64,000 nt of DNA from Geomonas edaphica (lineage in GTDB: Bacteria > Desulfobacterota > Desulfuromonadia > Geobacterales > Geobacteraceae). Under the pieces are notes generated by a model. That model worked only from the letters and a program-made list of their open reading frames with translations. It was not told the DNA's origin and searched no databases. This document shows, piece after piece, positions 42,966-50,385 of this stretch; the stretch's first letter is position 1; each line of letters begins with the position of its first letter. The position numbers and the translations under genes were made by a program. The stretch covers positions 310,001-374,000 of the forward strand of contig NZ_SSYB01000005.1 in assembly GCF_004917075.1 (NCBI RefSeq), written 5' to 3'.

Positions 42966-44639
42966 TTATAGAAGTTCGGAAATATCGAGGATGGTGACGA
43001 TCTCGCCGTCGCCGAGCGTCGCCCCGCCGGCGAGCCCCGTCACCCCGTCTAGCGGTCTTCCCAGCCTTTTTACGAACAGTTCGTGCTGCCCCAGGAGGCG
43101 GTCCACCACCATGCCCACCCGGCGCCCCTTGGCCTCGGTGACGAAGAGCGGGAGGATCCCGTCGGGGAAGCGCCCGAGGGGGAGCCCCAGCACCCGGTTC
43201 AGGGATAATAGCGGGATCGACTCGTCGTCGAGCTGGAACATCTGCCTTTTTCCCACCGTCTCGATCTGGCGCCGGGAGAGCTCCACGGTGCGCTGCACCG
43301 CGTTCACCGGGATGGCGGTCTTGATCGGGCCGCACTGCACCAAAAGCGCGTGGATGATGGCGATGGTGAGCGGCAGCTTGAGGGTGATGACGGTTCCCTG
43401 TCCCGGCTCGGACTCGATCCCGAGGGTCCCCCCCAGCTTCGCGATGGCGGCGTTCACCGCGTCCATGCCGACGCCGCGCCCGGAGATGTCGGTCACCTCT
43501 TTGGCGGTGGAGAAGCCGGGGATGCAGGAGAGCATGAGCGCCTGGCGGGGGGAGAGGAGCTCCCCCTCTTCGGGGGTGATGAGCCCCTTGCGCACCGCGG
43601 CATCGATCATCGCCTGCGGCTCCATGCCGCGCCCGTCGTCGCGCACCGTGATGTGGATCCGGTCCCGGTCCCGCGACACCGACAGCTTGACGAGCCCGCG
43701 CGCCGGCTTCCCGGCCCGCTCCCGTTCCTCCCCGTCCTCGATGCCGTGGTCCACGGCGTTTCTCAGGATGTGGTTCAGGGGATCGACGAGCTGCTCCAGG
43801 ACGCCGCGGTCGAGGCCGATCTCGCGCCCCGTGAGCTCGAAGTGGATCTCCTTGCCGCTTTTCTTGGCGACGGCGCGCACTGAGCGCTGGAAGCGGTCGC
43901 TGATCGCCTCGAAGGGCATCAGGCGCACCTTCATCACCTCGTCGTGCAGGGCGCGCAACAGCTTTGAGGTCTCGGATACCGCGTCGTTCAAGGCGGGGGA
44001 CGCGAGGTCGCGGCCGATGCTTAAAAGGCGCTGCTTGTTGGTGACGAGCTCGCCGGTCAGGTTGATCAGGTGGTCGAGGAGCTCGGTCTTCACCCGCACC
44101 GTGCCCCCCAGTTCGGGCGCACTTTCCTTCGCCCGTTCCGTTTCGGCGGAGGGGGTGGGGACGGACTCGGCAGCCTGCGCGGACTCGACAGCCGGCGCGG
44201 GCTCGGCAGCCGGAGAGGAGACCTCGGGCGCTTCGTCCGTTTTCTTAGCCTTTTTCTCCGGTGGGGGGACGTAGGCCGCGAGCCGCGCGGGGTAGCCGTC
44301 GGTCGGGACGCTCGAGGGGCGCTCCTCCTCGACGTCCTTCAAAAGCGCGTCGATCAGGTCGACCCCTTCGAGCAAGAGGTCGGCCACCCCGGCCCCGAAG
44401 GGGAGGGCGCCGTCGCGCACCCGCGCCATCAGGTCTTCCATACTGTGGGCCACCACGACCACGTCGCCGTACTCCATCGAGGCCGCCATCCCCTTCAGGG
44501 AGTGCGCGCCGCGAAACAGCGCGTCGATGGCGCCTCGCTCGGCCGGGGACTGCTCGAGCGCCACCACCTGCTCCGCGATGGATCTCAAGTACTCCCGCGA
44601 TTCCGAGAGGAAGAGGGCTTTGTACTGCGACATGTCCAT
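42966..44639 (-). CDS. cheA: Chemotaxis histidine kinase CheA
   Basis: 557 residues. HPt domain with His46 in AHSLKGMAASME; an Ala/Pro/Glu-rich linker (about 125-180) where a P2 domain would be; dimerisation helices; HATPase with N box HILRNAVDHGIED and DDGRGM; and a C-terminal CheW-like domain. No P2 CheY-binding domain is visible, which shortens the protein relative to E. coli CheA. It phosphorylates CheY in response to the receptor. The stop of cheY is 3 bp upstream of its start. Confidence 0.96.
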   Translation of the reverse strand: MDMSQYKALFLSESREYLRSIAEQVVALEQSPAERGAIDALFRGAHSLKGMAASMEYGDVVVVAHSMEDLMARVRDGALPFGAGVADLLLEGVDLIDALLKDVEEERPSSVPTDGYPARLAAYVPPPEKKAKKTDEAPEVSSPAAEPAPAVESAQAAESVPTPSAETERAKESAPELGGTVRVKTELLDHLINLTGELVTNKQRLLSIGRDLASPALNDAVSETSKLLRALHDEVMKVRLMPFEAISDRFQRSVRAVAKKSGKEIHFELTGREIGLDRGVLEQLVDPLNHILRNAVDHGIEDGEERERAGKPARGLVKLSVSRDRDRIHITVRDDGRGMEPQAMIDAAVRKGLITPEEGELLSPRQALMLSCIPGFSTAKEVTDISGRGVGMDAVNAAIAKLGGTLGIESEPGQGTVITLKLPLTIAIIHALLVQCGPIKTAIPVNAVQRTVELSRRQIETVGKRQMFQLDDESIPLLSLNRVLGLPLGRFPDGILPLFVTEAKGRRVGMVVDRLLGQHELFVKRLGRPLDGVTGLAGGATLGDGEIVTILDISELL

Positions 44640-44642
44640 CGG

Positions 44643-45008
44643 TTACCCCTGGACCACTTCCCTGAGCACCCGGGTGACGAGCTCCGGGTTGAACGGTTTG
44701 AGGATGAATGCCTTGGCCCCCGCCTCGGTGGCGGCGGTGGTGAGGGCCTCCTGGCCTATGGCGGAGCACATCACCACGCGGGCGGCGGCGTCGTACGCCA
44801 TGATCTCCTGGAGCGCCTCGATGCCTCCCTTGTTCGGCATGACGATGTCCAGGGTGACCAGGTCAGGGAGGGATTCGCGGTACTTGGCGACCGCCTCCTC
44901 GCCGTCGGACGCCTCGGCGGTTATCTCGTAACCTTCTTCGGTGAGGATGTCGCGCAGCATTTTCCTCATGAACATGGAGTCGTCTACTATCATGACCTTG
45001 ATGGCCAT
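44643..45008 (-). CDS. cheY: Chemotaxis response regulator CheY
   Basis: 121 residues, a single receiver domain. Asp9-Asp10 (VDDS), phosphoacceptor Asp54 in LDIVMPNKGG, the Ser in MCSAIG and Lys in ILKPFNP are all present. It carries the signal from CheA to the motor or another effector. It overlaps the cheW stop by 1 bp. Confidence 0.95.
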   Translation of the reverse strand: MAIKVMIVDDSMFMRKMLRDILTEEGYEITAEASDGEEAVAKYRESLPDLVTLDIVMPNKGGIEALQEIMAYDAAARVVMCSAIGQEALTTAATEAGAKAFILKPFNPELVTRVLREVVQG

Positions 45009-45457
45009 CAGTTACCTCCTGGGGCGGATTTGGGTGCGGCCGCGCGCAGATCCTCCTCCAGGGAGGAAAGGAGCGTCTCGAGTCTCACCAGGCGCAGGTG
45101 CCCCTGCGGGGTCTCGAGGAGCGCCTCGATAAGGGGATCGTCGGACCGGGTCGCCCCGGTGATCCCCTGCGCATCGATGATGGAGCCGACGGCGTCCACC
45201 TTCAGGGCGAGGTGGGCGAGCTTCGTGTCGATCACGAGGAGCTTGCCGGGAAGCGGGCGGCTTCCCGCTCCCAGGTACTGGGCGAAGTCGAGGAGGGCGG
45301 TCAGGTTGCCGTGAAAGTTGATGAGCCCCATGTAGTAGGGAGGGGCGCCGGCAAAGGGGTAGCTTTGCTGCGGCTCCATGACCTCGCAGACCTCGGTCAA
45401 GTTCAGGGCGAAGAGCTCGCGCCCCACGCTGAAAACGAGCAGGCGCTCCGCAATCAC
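45008..45457 (-). CDS. cheW: Chemotaxis coupling protein CheW
   Basis: 149 residues; [20 protein letters not shown] and [20 protein letters not shown] match the CheW SH3-like fold. It couples the receptor to CheA at the membrane. The start overlaps the receptor gene by 4 bp and the stop overlaps cheY by 1 bp, indicating tight translational coupling. Confidence 0.93.
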   Translation of the reverse strand: MIAERLLVFSVGRELFALNLTEVCEVMEPQQSYPFAGAPPYYMGLINFHGNLTALLDFAQYLGAGSRPLPGKLLVIDTKLAHLALKVDAVGSIIDAQGITGATRSDDPLIEALLETPQGHLRLVRLETLLSSLEEDLRAAAPKSAPGGN

Positions 45458-46740
45458 GCTTGGGGCTCCGGCGCGGTTCCCGGGTCGACCTGGAAGCGCT
45501 CCACCGAATGGAGCAGCTCGTCGGCCAGTTTCGCGAGCTCCTGGGTCTGGTACACCATCTCCTGCATCGCGGCGTGCTGCTCTTCGGTTGCCGCGGAGAC
45601 CTCCTCGGTGGAGGCCGCGTTGTCCTCGGCCACCTTGGCGATCTCGTCCACCATGGTCACCATCTTGGCGGCACCGGTGGTCTGCATCTGCGAGAGATCG
45701 GCGATGGAGTTCGCCTTCCTCTCGGTATCCACGACGGTGGCGAGGATCTCCCTGAAGGCCTCGGCGGTGGTGTCCAGGTTCTTCTTGCCGCCGATGATGC
45801 CCCGCGAGCTGTCGGTGATGGTCTCCTGCACCCGGCGGCTCTCCACCTTGACGATGTCGATCAGCTCGACGATCTCGGTGGCACTCTTCGCACTCCCGTC
45901 GGCGAGCTTTCTCACCTCCTCGGCCACCACGCCGAATCCCTTGCCGGACTCGCCGGCGCGGGCCGCCTCGATCGAGGCGTTCAGGGCGAGGAGGTTCGTC
46001 TGGCGCGCCATCTCTACGATGAAGTCGGCGATCTTACCCACCTGCTGCAGCTTCCCGTTCAGGTCCATGAACTGCATCGAGATGAGTTCGACGGAGTCGA
46101 AGAAGCTCTTCATCCGTTCCACCGAGTCGGTGGCGAGCTCGCCACCTTTCTGCGCGGTCTGGCTCGTCTCGCGCGCCGCCTTCGCGGTCTCCTTGGCGCG
46201 CCGCGCCACGAGGTCGATGGAGATCGCCATCTCGTGGATCACCTTGGCCCCCTTGGTCAGCATCTCGGCCTGGTTCTCCGCTCCGCCGGAGATGGTCTCG
46301 ATCGCCTGGGCCACCTCCTCGGTGGAGGCGTTTATCTGCAGCGCGGTGGAGGAGAGGGTGCGCGCCGATTCGGAGACCCGCTCCGAGGTGTCGCGGATCT
46401 GGCGCACCAAAGCTCTCAGGCTCTCCAGCATGGTGTTGATGGACTGCGCCATGGAGTGGGTCTCATCCGGGAACCTCGGCTCAGGGAAGTCGACGTCGCT
46501 CGAGAGGTCCCCCCGGCTGATCGATTCGGTCGCACCGGTCAGGATCGAGATGTTCTTGGTGAAGCTCTTGGAGAAGAAGGAGCCTAGGATGAGTCCGATG
46601 GTGAGCGCCACCACGTAGGAGATGACGCTGGTCATCTCGGGGGAGTAGTCCAAAAGCTTCACACCGGAAGGTACGAAGACCACGGCGGCGACGACGGCCA
46701 GAAAGCCTAGGATGAACTTGTAGCCGATTTGGATGTACAT
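45454..46740 (-). CDS. Methyl-accepting chemotaxis protein
   Basis: 428 residues from the ATG at 46740 with AAGGAG upstream. Two close membrane helices (about 9-27 and 35-56) enclose almost no periplasmic loop. A HAMP domain ([16 protein letters not shown]) and the cytoplasmic signalling hairpin with [20 protein letters not shown] follow. Without a periplasmic sensor it probably reads membrane, redox or cytoplasmic cues. There is no C-terminal pentapeptide for CheR/CheB. It is followed directly by cheW. Confidence 0.93.
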   Translation of the reverse strand: MYIQIGYKFILGFLAVVAAVVFVPSGVKLLDYSPEMTSVISYVVALTIGLILGSFFSKSFTKNISILTGATESISRGDLSSDVDFPEPRFPDETHSMAQSINTMLESLRALVRQIRDTSERVSESARTLSSTALQINASTEEVAQAIETISGGAENQAEMLTKGAKVIHEMAISIDLVARRAKETAKAARETSQTAQKGGELATDSVERMKSFFDSVELISMQFMDLNGKLQQVGKIADFIVEMARQTNLLALNASIEAARAGESGKGFGVVAEEVRKLADGSAKSATEIVELIDIVKVESRRVQETITDSSRGIIGGKKNLDTTAEAFREILATVVDTERKANSIADLSQMQTTGAAKMVTMVDEIAKVAEDNAASTEEVSAATEEQHAAMQEMVYQTQELAKLADELLHSVERFQVDPGTAPEPQA

Positions 46741-46775
46741 GAAGCGAGCTCCTTTTTGCTGCAAGAATCGGTGCG

Positions 46776-47597
46776 CTACACGGCCCGGTAGATGCGTTCC
46801 ACCGGGCAGACGGTCCGAAAACGCCTGCGGGACGTGCCGAAGAGGGTCTCGGACTTGCCGAGCACGAGGTAACCGTCGGGGGCGAGGGCGTCGGCGAAGG
46901 CGTTCAGGATGGTTTCCTGCCGCTCCCTTTCGAAGTAGATGAGAACGTTGCGGCAAAGGATCAGGTCACACGGCTCCCACTCCCTCTGGTGGTTCAGGTC
47001 GGCCTGGGAGAAGGCGACCTTGCCGGAGAGCTCGGGGCGCAGGCGAAAGCGCACCCCCTCCGGCTCGAACCAGCGCTCCAACTGGCCGGGGGCGAGCTCG
47101 CCCAGCCGGTCCGGGTGGTAGATCGCCTCGCGCGCCTGCTCGAGTGTCGCCGCATCGACGTCCACGCCGCGGATCTCGACCCTCTCGGCGTACTCGGCGA
47201 AGCGCTCCTTCAGGATCATCGCCAGGGTATAGGGCTCTTCACCCCCTGCGCACCCGATGCTCATGAGCCTCAGCCGCTCGCGGGAGGCTAAGAGTTCGGG
47301 CAGGACCGTGGTGGCGAGCTTCTCGAAGACGGACGGGTTCCTGAAAAAATGGGAGACGTGGATGGTGAGGACGCGCAGCAGGTGGTCCTGCTCGGTGGTG
47401 CTTTGGCCCAGGAGTTCACCGTAGGCCTCCGGGGAGGGGGACTGGGTGGCGCGCACCCGGATATGGATGCGCCTTTTGACGCATTTGTCCTTGTACCCGT
47501 CCAGGGTGAACCCGGAGCGTGTCTTCAGGATGCGCCCGATGGCCTCGAAGGTTTCCGGGGCGATATCCGGCTCGGCGCCGCTTACGCCGTCAAGCAT
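46776..47597 (-). CDS. cheR: Chemotaxis receptor methyltransferase CheR
   Basis: 273 residues from the ATG at 47597; a TTG at 47642 is another possibility. Neither has a clear ribosome site. An N-terminal helical domain is followed by the SAM-binding fold: [29 protein letters not shown] and [20 protein letters not shown]. It methylates receptor glutamates. The short upstream frame at 47590-47652 ends across this start codon and could drive it by coupling. No cheB is in the cluster. Confidence 0.9.
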   Translation of the reverse strand: MLDGVSGAEPDIAPETFEAIGRILKTRSGFTLDGYKDKCVKRRIHIRVRATQSPSPEAYGELLGQSTTEQDHLLRVLTIHVSHFFRNPSVFEKLATTVLPELLASRERLRLMSIGCAGGEEPYTLAMILKERFAEYAERVEIRGVDVDAATLEQAREAIYHPDRLGELAPGQLERWFEPEGVRFRLRPELSGKVAFSQADLNHQREWEPCDLILCRNVLIYFERERQETILNAFADALAPDGYLVLGKSETLFGTSRRRFRTVCPVERIYRAV

Positions 47598-47652
47598 CTG
47601 CCGCGCCGCGGGCGTTTGTCGCCGCTTCCTTGCCTGGTGCAACCGAGGTCAT
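47590..47652 (-). CDS. Short upstream frame overlapping the cheR start
   Basis: 20 codons from an ATG at 47652 with AGGGG 6 bases upstream; reads [20 protein letters not shown]. Its stop overlaps the cheR ATG region (ATGCTTGA). It could be a coupling leader peptide, or the true cheR N terminus separated by a frameshift. No homologue is recognised. Confidence 0.35.
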   Translation of the reverse strand: MTSVAPGKEAATNARGAADA

Positions 47653-47701
47653 GAAAAGCCCCTGTGAGCTGGTGATTGGAGATGCCGTTCAAACAGCAAA
47701 T

Positions 47702-47731
47702 CAGATAGCACAACTGCGGCTCAAAAGTCAA
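47702..47731 (-). promoter_or_regulatory. Promoter candidate of the chemotaxis cluster
   Basis: Minus strand TTGACT (47731-47726), 18-base spacer, TATCTG (47707-47702). The start would be about 45-100 bases before cheR. No sigma-28 or sigma-54 element was evident. Confidence 0.45.
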
Positions 47732-47751
47732 TGAGGACGTCTACTTGCACG

Positions 47752-47785
47752 AAAAAAGCCCCGCCTTGTCCGGACGGGGCTTTTT
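47752..47785 (-). terminator. Bidirectional terminator after the aminotransferase
   Basis: AAAAAGCCCCG (47753-47763) pairs with CGGGGCTTTTT (47775-47785). It ends the aminotransferase transcript on the minus strand, before the chemotaxis promoter. Confidence 0.85.
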
Positions 47786-47810
47786 ACCCTTCACGCGCGA
47801 AGGGGTGACC

Positions 47811-49115
47811 CTAGGATGCGAGGTAGGCGGCGATGTTCTCGGTGAGGGTGCGGTATATCTTGCGACACTCCACCTCGTCGCGCTCAAGGAGCGTCACGCG
47901 GAAGCCCAAAAGTTCGGTGTTGAAGGAGGAGAGCGGCACGACGCAGATCCCGGTGTGGGCGAGGATGTAGTAGACGAAGCGCTTGTCCGGGGCCACTCCG
48001 GGCTGGTTCACGATCCCCTCCACGAGGGCGCGGATCTCGGGGTTCGCGATGGGAAGGCTCTGGGTGTCGTTCAGCACCCCCTTCTTGAAGGGGACCGCCA
48101 TGTAGAACGCGCCGTTGGTACGGTTCACCGAGAGCTCGGGCACCTTCGCGAGCGCCTCGTACATGATGTTGCTCATCTTCTCGTAGCGTGTGATGCGCTC
48201 CTTCAGGTAGTTATGGTACTCCGGGTGCTTCATCACGGCGGGGAGGCAGCGCTGCGGCAGCGTCGTGGAGCAGACCTCGTTCATCTTGGTGGAGAGGATC
48301 GAGTTGACGAACTTCTTGAAGCGCGCGTCGCGCTCGCCGTTGTAAACCTCGATCCAGCCGCAGCGCGAGCCGGGCCACGGCAGCTCCTTGGAGATCCCCT
48401 TCATGGCGATGGCCGGGACCTCGCCGATCACGTCCGAGATGGGGACGGTGTGCTCGCCGTTGTAGACGATGTTGCTGTACACCTCATCGGCGATCAGGAA
48501 CAGGTCGTACTTCTTAGCGATCGCCACGATCTGCTTTAACACCTCGGGGGGGTACACCATCCCGGTCGGGTTGTCCGGGTTGATGAGCATGATGCCGGAG
48601 ATCTGCGGGTTGTACTTCACGTGGCACTCGAGGTCATCCATGTCGGGGTACCAGTTGTCCTCGGGTTTGAGGCGGTAGCAGACCGGGACGGCGTTCGCGT
48701 GGGCCGCCTCGCCGATGGAGTGCGTCGTGTAGGTGGGGGAGGGCATGAGCACGCGGCTCTCCGCCCTCAGGTTCCCGTACACCTTGGCGATGGCGTCGCC
48801 GAGACCGTTGAAGAAGATGATGTCGTCCGGGGTGATCTGTGCGCCGCCGCGGCTGTTGGTGATGCTGCATATGAACTCGCGGGTCTCCAGGACGCCGCGC
48901 GTCGGGCAATAGGCGTAGCTGTCGTCGTTCATCGCCTCTGCCGCTACGATCTCCTTCATCCAGAGGGGGATGATCTCGCCCTTGACGATGGGGTCACCGA
49001 TGTTCTCCCAATTGACCTTCACGCCGAGGCGCTGCACCTTCTCGGCCACAGTGACGATGTTTCGGATTTCGTAGGTCAGTTCTCCCGCGCCGGGAGTAAC
49101 TATTTCGTTGCGCAT
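47811..49115 (-). CDS. Class I/II PLP-dependent aminotransferase
   Basis: 434 residues. Fold-type I motifs: YCPTRGVLETREFI, FFNGLGDAIAKVYG, INPDNPTGMVYPPE with the conserved Asn, LIADEVYSNIVY with the PLP Asp and Tyr, and SKELPWPGSRCGW with the PLP lysine. It moves an amino group between an amino acid and a keto acid (alanine/aspartate aminotransferase group). The substrate is not fixed by sequence alone. The five alanine codons in its leader (49225-49305) would fit an alanine-forming enzyme. Start: ATG with AGGGGGA upstream. Confidence 0.92.
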   Translation of the reverse strand: MRNEIVTPGAGELTYEIRNIVTVAEKVQRLGVKVNWENIGDPIVKGEIIPLWMKEIVAAEAMNDDSYAYCPTRGVLETREFICSITNSRGGAQITPDDIIFFNGLGDAIAKVYGNLRAESRVLMPSPTYTTHSIGEAAHANAVPVCYRLKPEDNWYPDMDDLECHVKYNPQISGIMLINPDNPTGMVYPPEVLKQIVAIAKKYDLFLIADEVYSNIVYNGEHTVPISDVIGEVPAIAMKGISKELPWPGSRCGWIEVYNGERDARFKKFVNSILSTKMNEVCSTTLPQRCLPAVMKHPEYHNYLKERITRYEKMSNIMYEALAKVPELSVNRTNGAFYMAVPFKKGVLNDTQSLPIANPEIRALVEGIVNQPGVAPDKRFVYYILAHTGICVVPLSSFNTELLGFRVTLLERDEVECRKIYRTLTENIAAYLAS

Positions 49116-49167
49116 CTTTTTTCCCCCTGATGGTATGTATGCAGCTGTTGTTCGAGCGGATTTTGTA

Positions 49168-49198
49168 TAAAAAAAGGCCGTGGGGGTCCCCCACGGCC
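49168..49198 (-). terminator. Intrinsic terminator inside the aminotransferase leader (attenuator candidate)
   Basis: GGCCGTGGGGG (49176-49186) pairs with CCCCCACGGCC (49188-49198). On the minus strand it is followed by seven Ts (49175-49169). It lies between the leader peptide and the aminotransferase start at 49115, so it would stop transcription before the gene unless an alternative structure forms. Confidence 0.8.
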
Positions 49199-49224
49199 TT
49201 TAGTAGAAATCTTTTGTTTTCTAA

Positions 49225-49305
49225 TCAGCAGTGGCGGCTCTGGAAGTTTCTGGCCGCTGCTGCTGCGTGGACGACGCCACGTGATGTAACGCTGTTAGTA
49301 TACAT
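49225..49305 (-). CDS. Candidate leader peptide with five consecutive alanine codons
   Basis: 26 codons from the ATG at 49305 to the TGA at 49227-49225. After MYTNSVTSRGVVH come five alanine codons in a row (GCA GCA GCA GCG GCC), then eight codons ending RHC. AGAGG lies 4 bases before the ATG. The RNA over the Ala codons can pair with the following segment (CAGCAGCGGC with GCCACTGCTG, one mismatch). This is the geometry of an amino-acid attenuator. The strongest promoter candidate begins right at the ATG, which would remove the ribosome site. Confidence 0.5.
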   Translation of the reverse strand: MYTNSVTSRGVVHAAAAARNFQSRHC

Positions 49306-49312
49306 GACGCCT

Positions 49313-49341
49313 CTGATATCATGCGGAAATGTCAATGTCAA
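49313..49341 (-). promoter_or_regulatory. Promoter candidate of the aminotransferase leader
   Basis: Minus strand perfect TTGACA (49341-49336), 17-base spacer, TATCAG (49318-49313). A second TTGACA directly follows the first in direct repeat. The predicted start lies next to the leader ATG at 49305, implying a leaderless message for the peptide. Confidence 0.5.
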
Positions 49342-49353
49342 CGTTTTTTCTGT

Positions 49354-49926
49354 CTACCGGGCAAGTTCCGTCGCCACGGTGAGCCTGCCATCCGGGTCGC
49401 GCCAGCGCATCCAGCCGGCAGGGTTCTCAAGCCGCGCCCAGGCTTCCTCCACCTCGAGGATGCGCACGCGCTGGTCGCGCGCGACGGCTCCCGCCGCGCT
49501 ACCCGCAGCACCCGGGGCGCTTTTCACCTGGTACCACTCCTTCTTCATGCCGGGGAGCACGCGGACGCTCCGTCCCGGCAGAAACTCGCGCCAGGCTATG
49601 TAGCGCCAGCTCCGGTCGTCCTGCACCCACCCCTGGCGCCCTGCATCGTCCAAGGCGACCCGGGACCAGCCGCGCCGCCTCTCGTACACCGCGACGAGCG
49701 CGCTGTCGGGTGCCCCGAAAAGGTGGGGCAGGGAAAACGGGGCGAGCTCGGTGAGCCGCTCCACGCCCGGCTCGCGGTAGAGCGGGACCGTTCCCGGCTC
49801 ACGCCCCGGGGCGTCCTGCACCATGAGGACACCGCTGCCGCTGTAGGGGCGCAGCGCCGGCGGGGCACCCGCTGCAGCGCCGGCGGTTAGGGCCAGAAGC
49901 AAGGCTCCCAGCAAAAGGTGTCTCAC
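49354..49926 (-). CDS. Exported SH3-like protein
   Basis: 190 residues from a GTG at 49926 that overlaps the VOC gene stop (ATGTGA). Signal peptide (RHLLLGALLLALTAGAAAG), then an SH3b-like region: GTVPLYREPGVERL, VAVYERRRGWSRVALDD and GWVQDDRSWRYI. A second, weaker repeat lies around MKKEWYQVKSAPG and RDQRVRILEVEEAWARLEN. SH3b domains bind the cell wall. The partner is unknown. Translationally coupled to the VOC gene. Confidence 0.75.
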   Translation of the reverse strand: MRHLLLGALLLALTAGAAAGAPPALRPYSGSGVLMVQDAPGREPGTVPLYREPGVERLTELAPFSLPHLFGAPDSALVAVYERRRGWSRVALDDAGRQGWVQDDRSWRYIAWREFLPGRSVRVLPGMKKEWYQVKSAPGAAGSAAGAVARDQRVRILEVEEAWARLENPAGWMRWRDPDGRLTVATELAR

Positions 49927-50276
49927 ATCTCCACCAGGGCGAACTCGTTGCCGTCCGGGTCGGCGACAACCGCCATTTTGCCCCACTGACTCTTCTCCAG
50001 GGGCTCGGTGAAGCGCACCCCCTCGCTCACGAGCTTCGCGTAGAGCTCCTCGAGCCCCTTCACGGTCAGGGTGATGCCGGTGTGGCGTCCCACGAGCTTT
50101 ATCGCCGCATCGTGCATGGCAAGCGATACGCCGAGTGCGGTTCCCTCGCCGGGGAGGAACTCCATCATGTACTCGGTCTCCTGGCCGGGGGGCAGCCCCA
50201 ACTGCTCGCGATAAAAGCGGCGTGCGGCCTTGATGTCCTTGACAAATACAACAACATTCTTAATTTTCTCTACCAT
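49923..50276 (-). CDS. VOC-superfamily (glyoxalase/dioxygenase fold) protein
   Basis: 117 residues from the ATG at 50276 (AAGGTGG 5 bases upstream). One VOC domain: KNVVVFVKDIKAARRFYREQ, LGLPPGQETEYMMEFLPGEG and VVADPDGNEFALVEM. The conserved Glu near the C terminus (NEFALVE) is a metal ligand in the family; the N-terminal His ligand is not obvious, so metal binding is uncertain. Substrate unknown. Confidence 0.85.
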   Translation of the reverse strand: MVEKIKNVVVFVKDIKAARRFYREQLGLPPGQETEYMMEFLPGEGTALGVSLAMHDAAIKLVGRHTGITLTVKGLEELYAKLVSEGVRFTEPLEKSQWGKMAVVADPDGNEFALVEM

Positions 50277-50385
50277 GGAAACCACCTTGAATGGTATGTT
50301 GTGACAGCGTTTTAACTACATAGCAGAGTGAGCGGGCGCTGGCAAGGTTAATCAGCCGCCGACTTTTCGTCCGCGGGAGGGATAC

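Noticed and set aside
42340-44274. 644-codon plus-strand frame
   Set aside because: Antisense to cheC and cheA, both of which have full conserved motifs.
45098-46618. 506-codon plus-strand frame
   Set aside because: Antisense to cheW and the chemoreceptor gene; Ser/Arg/Thr-rich shadow.
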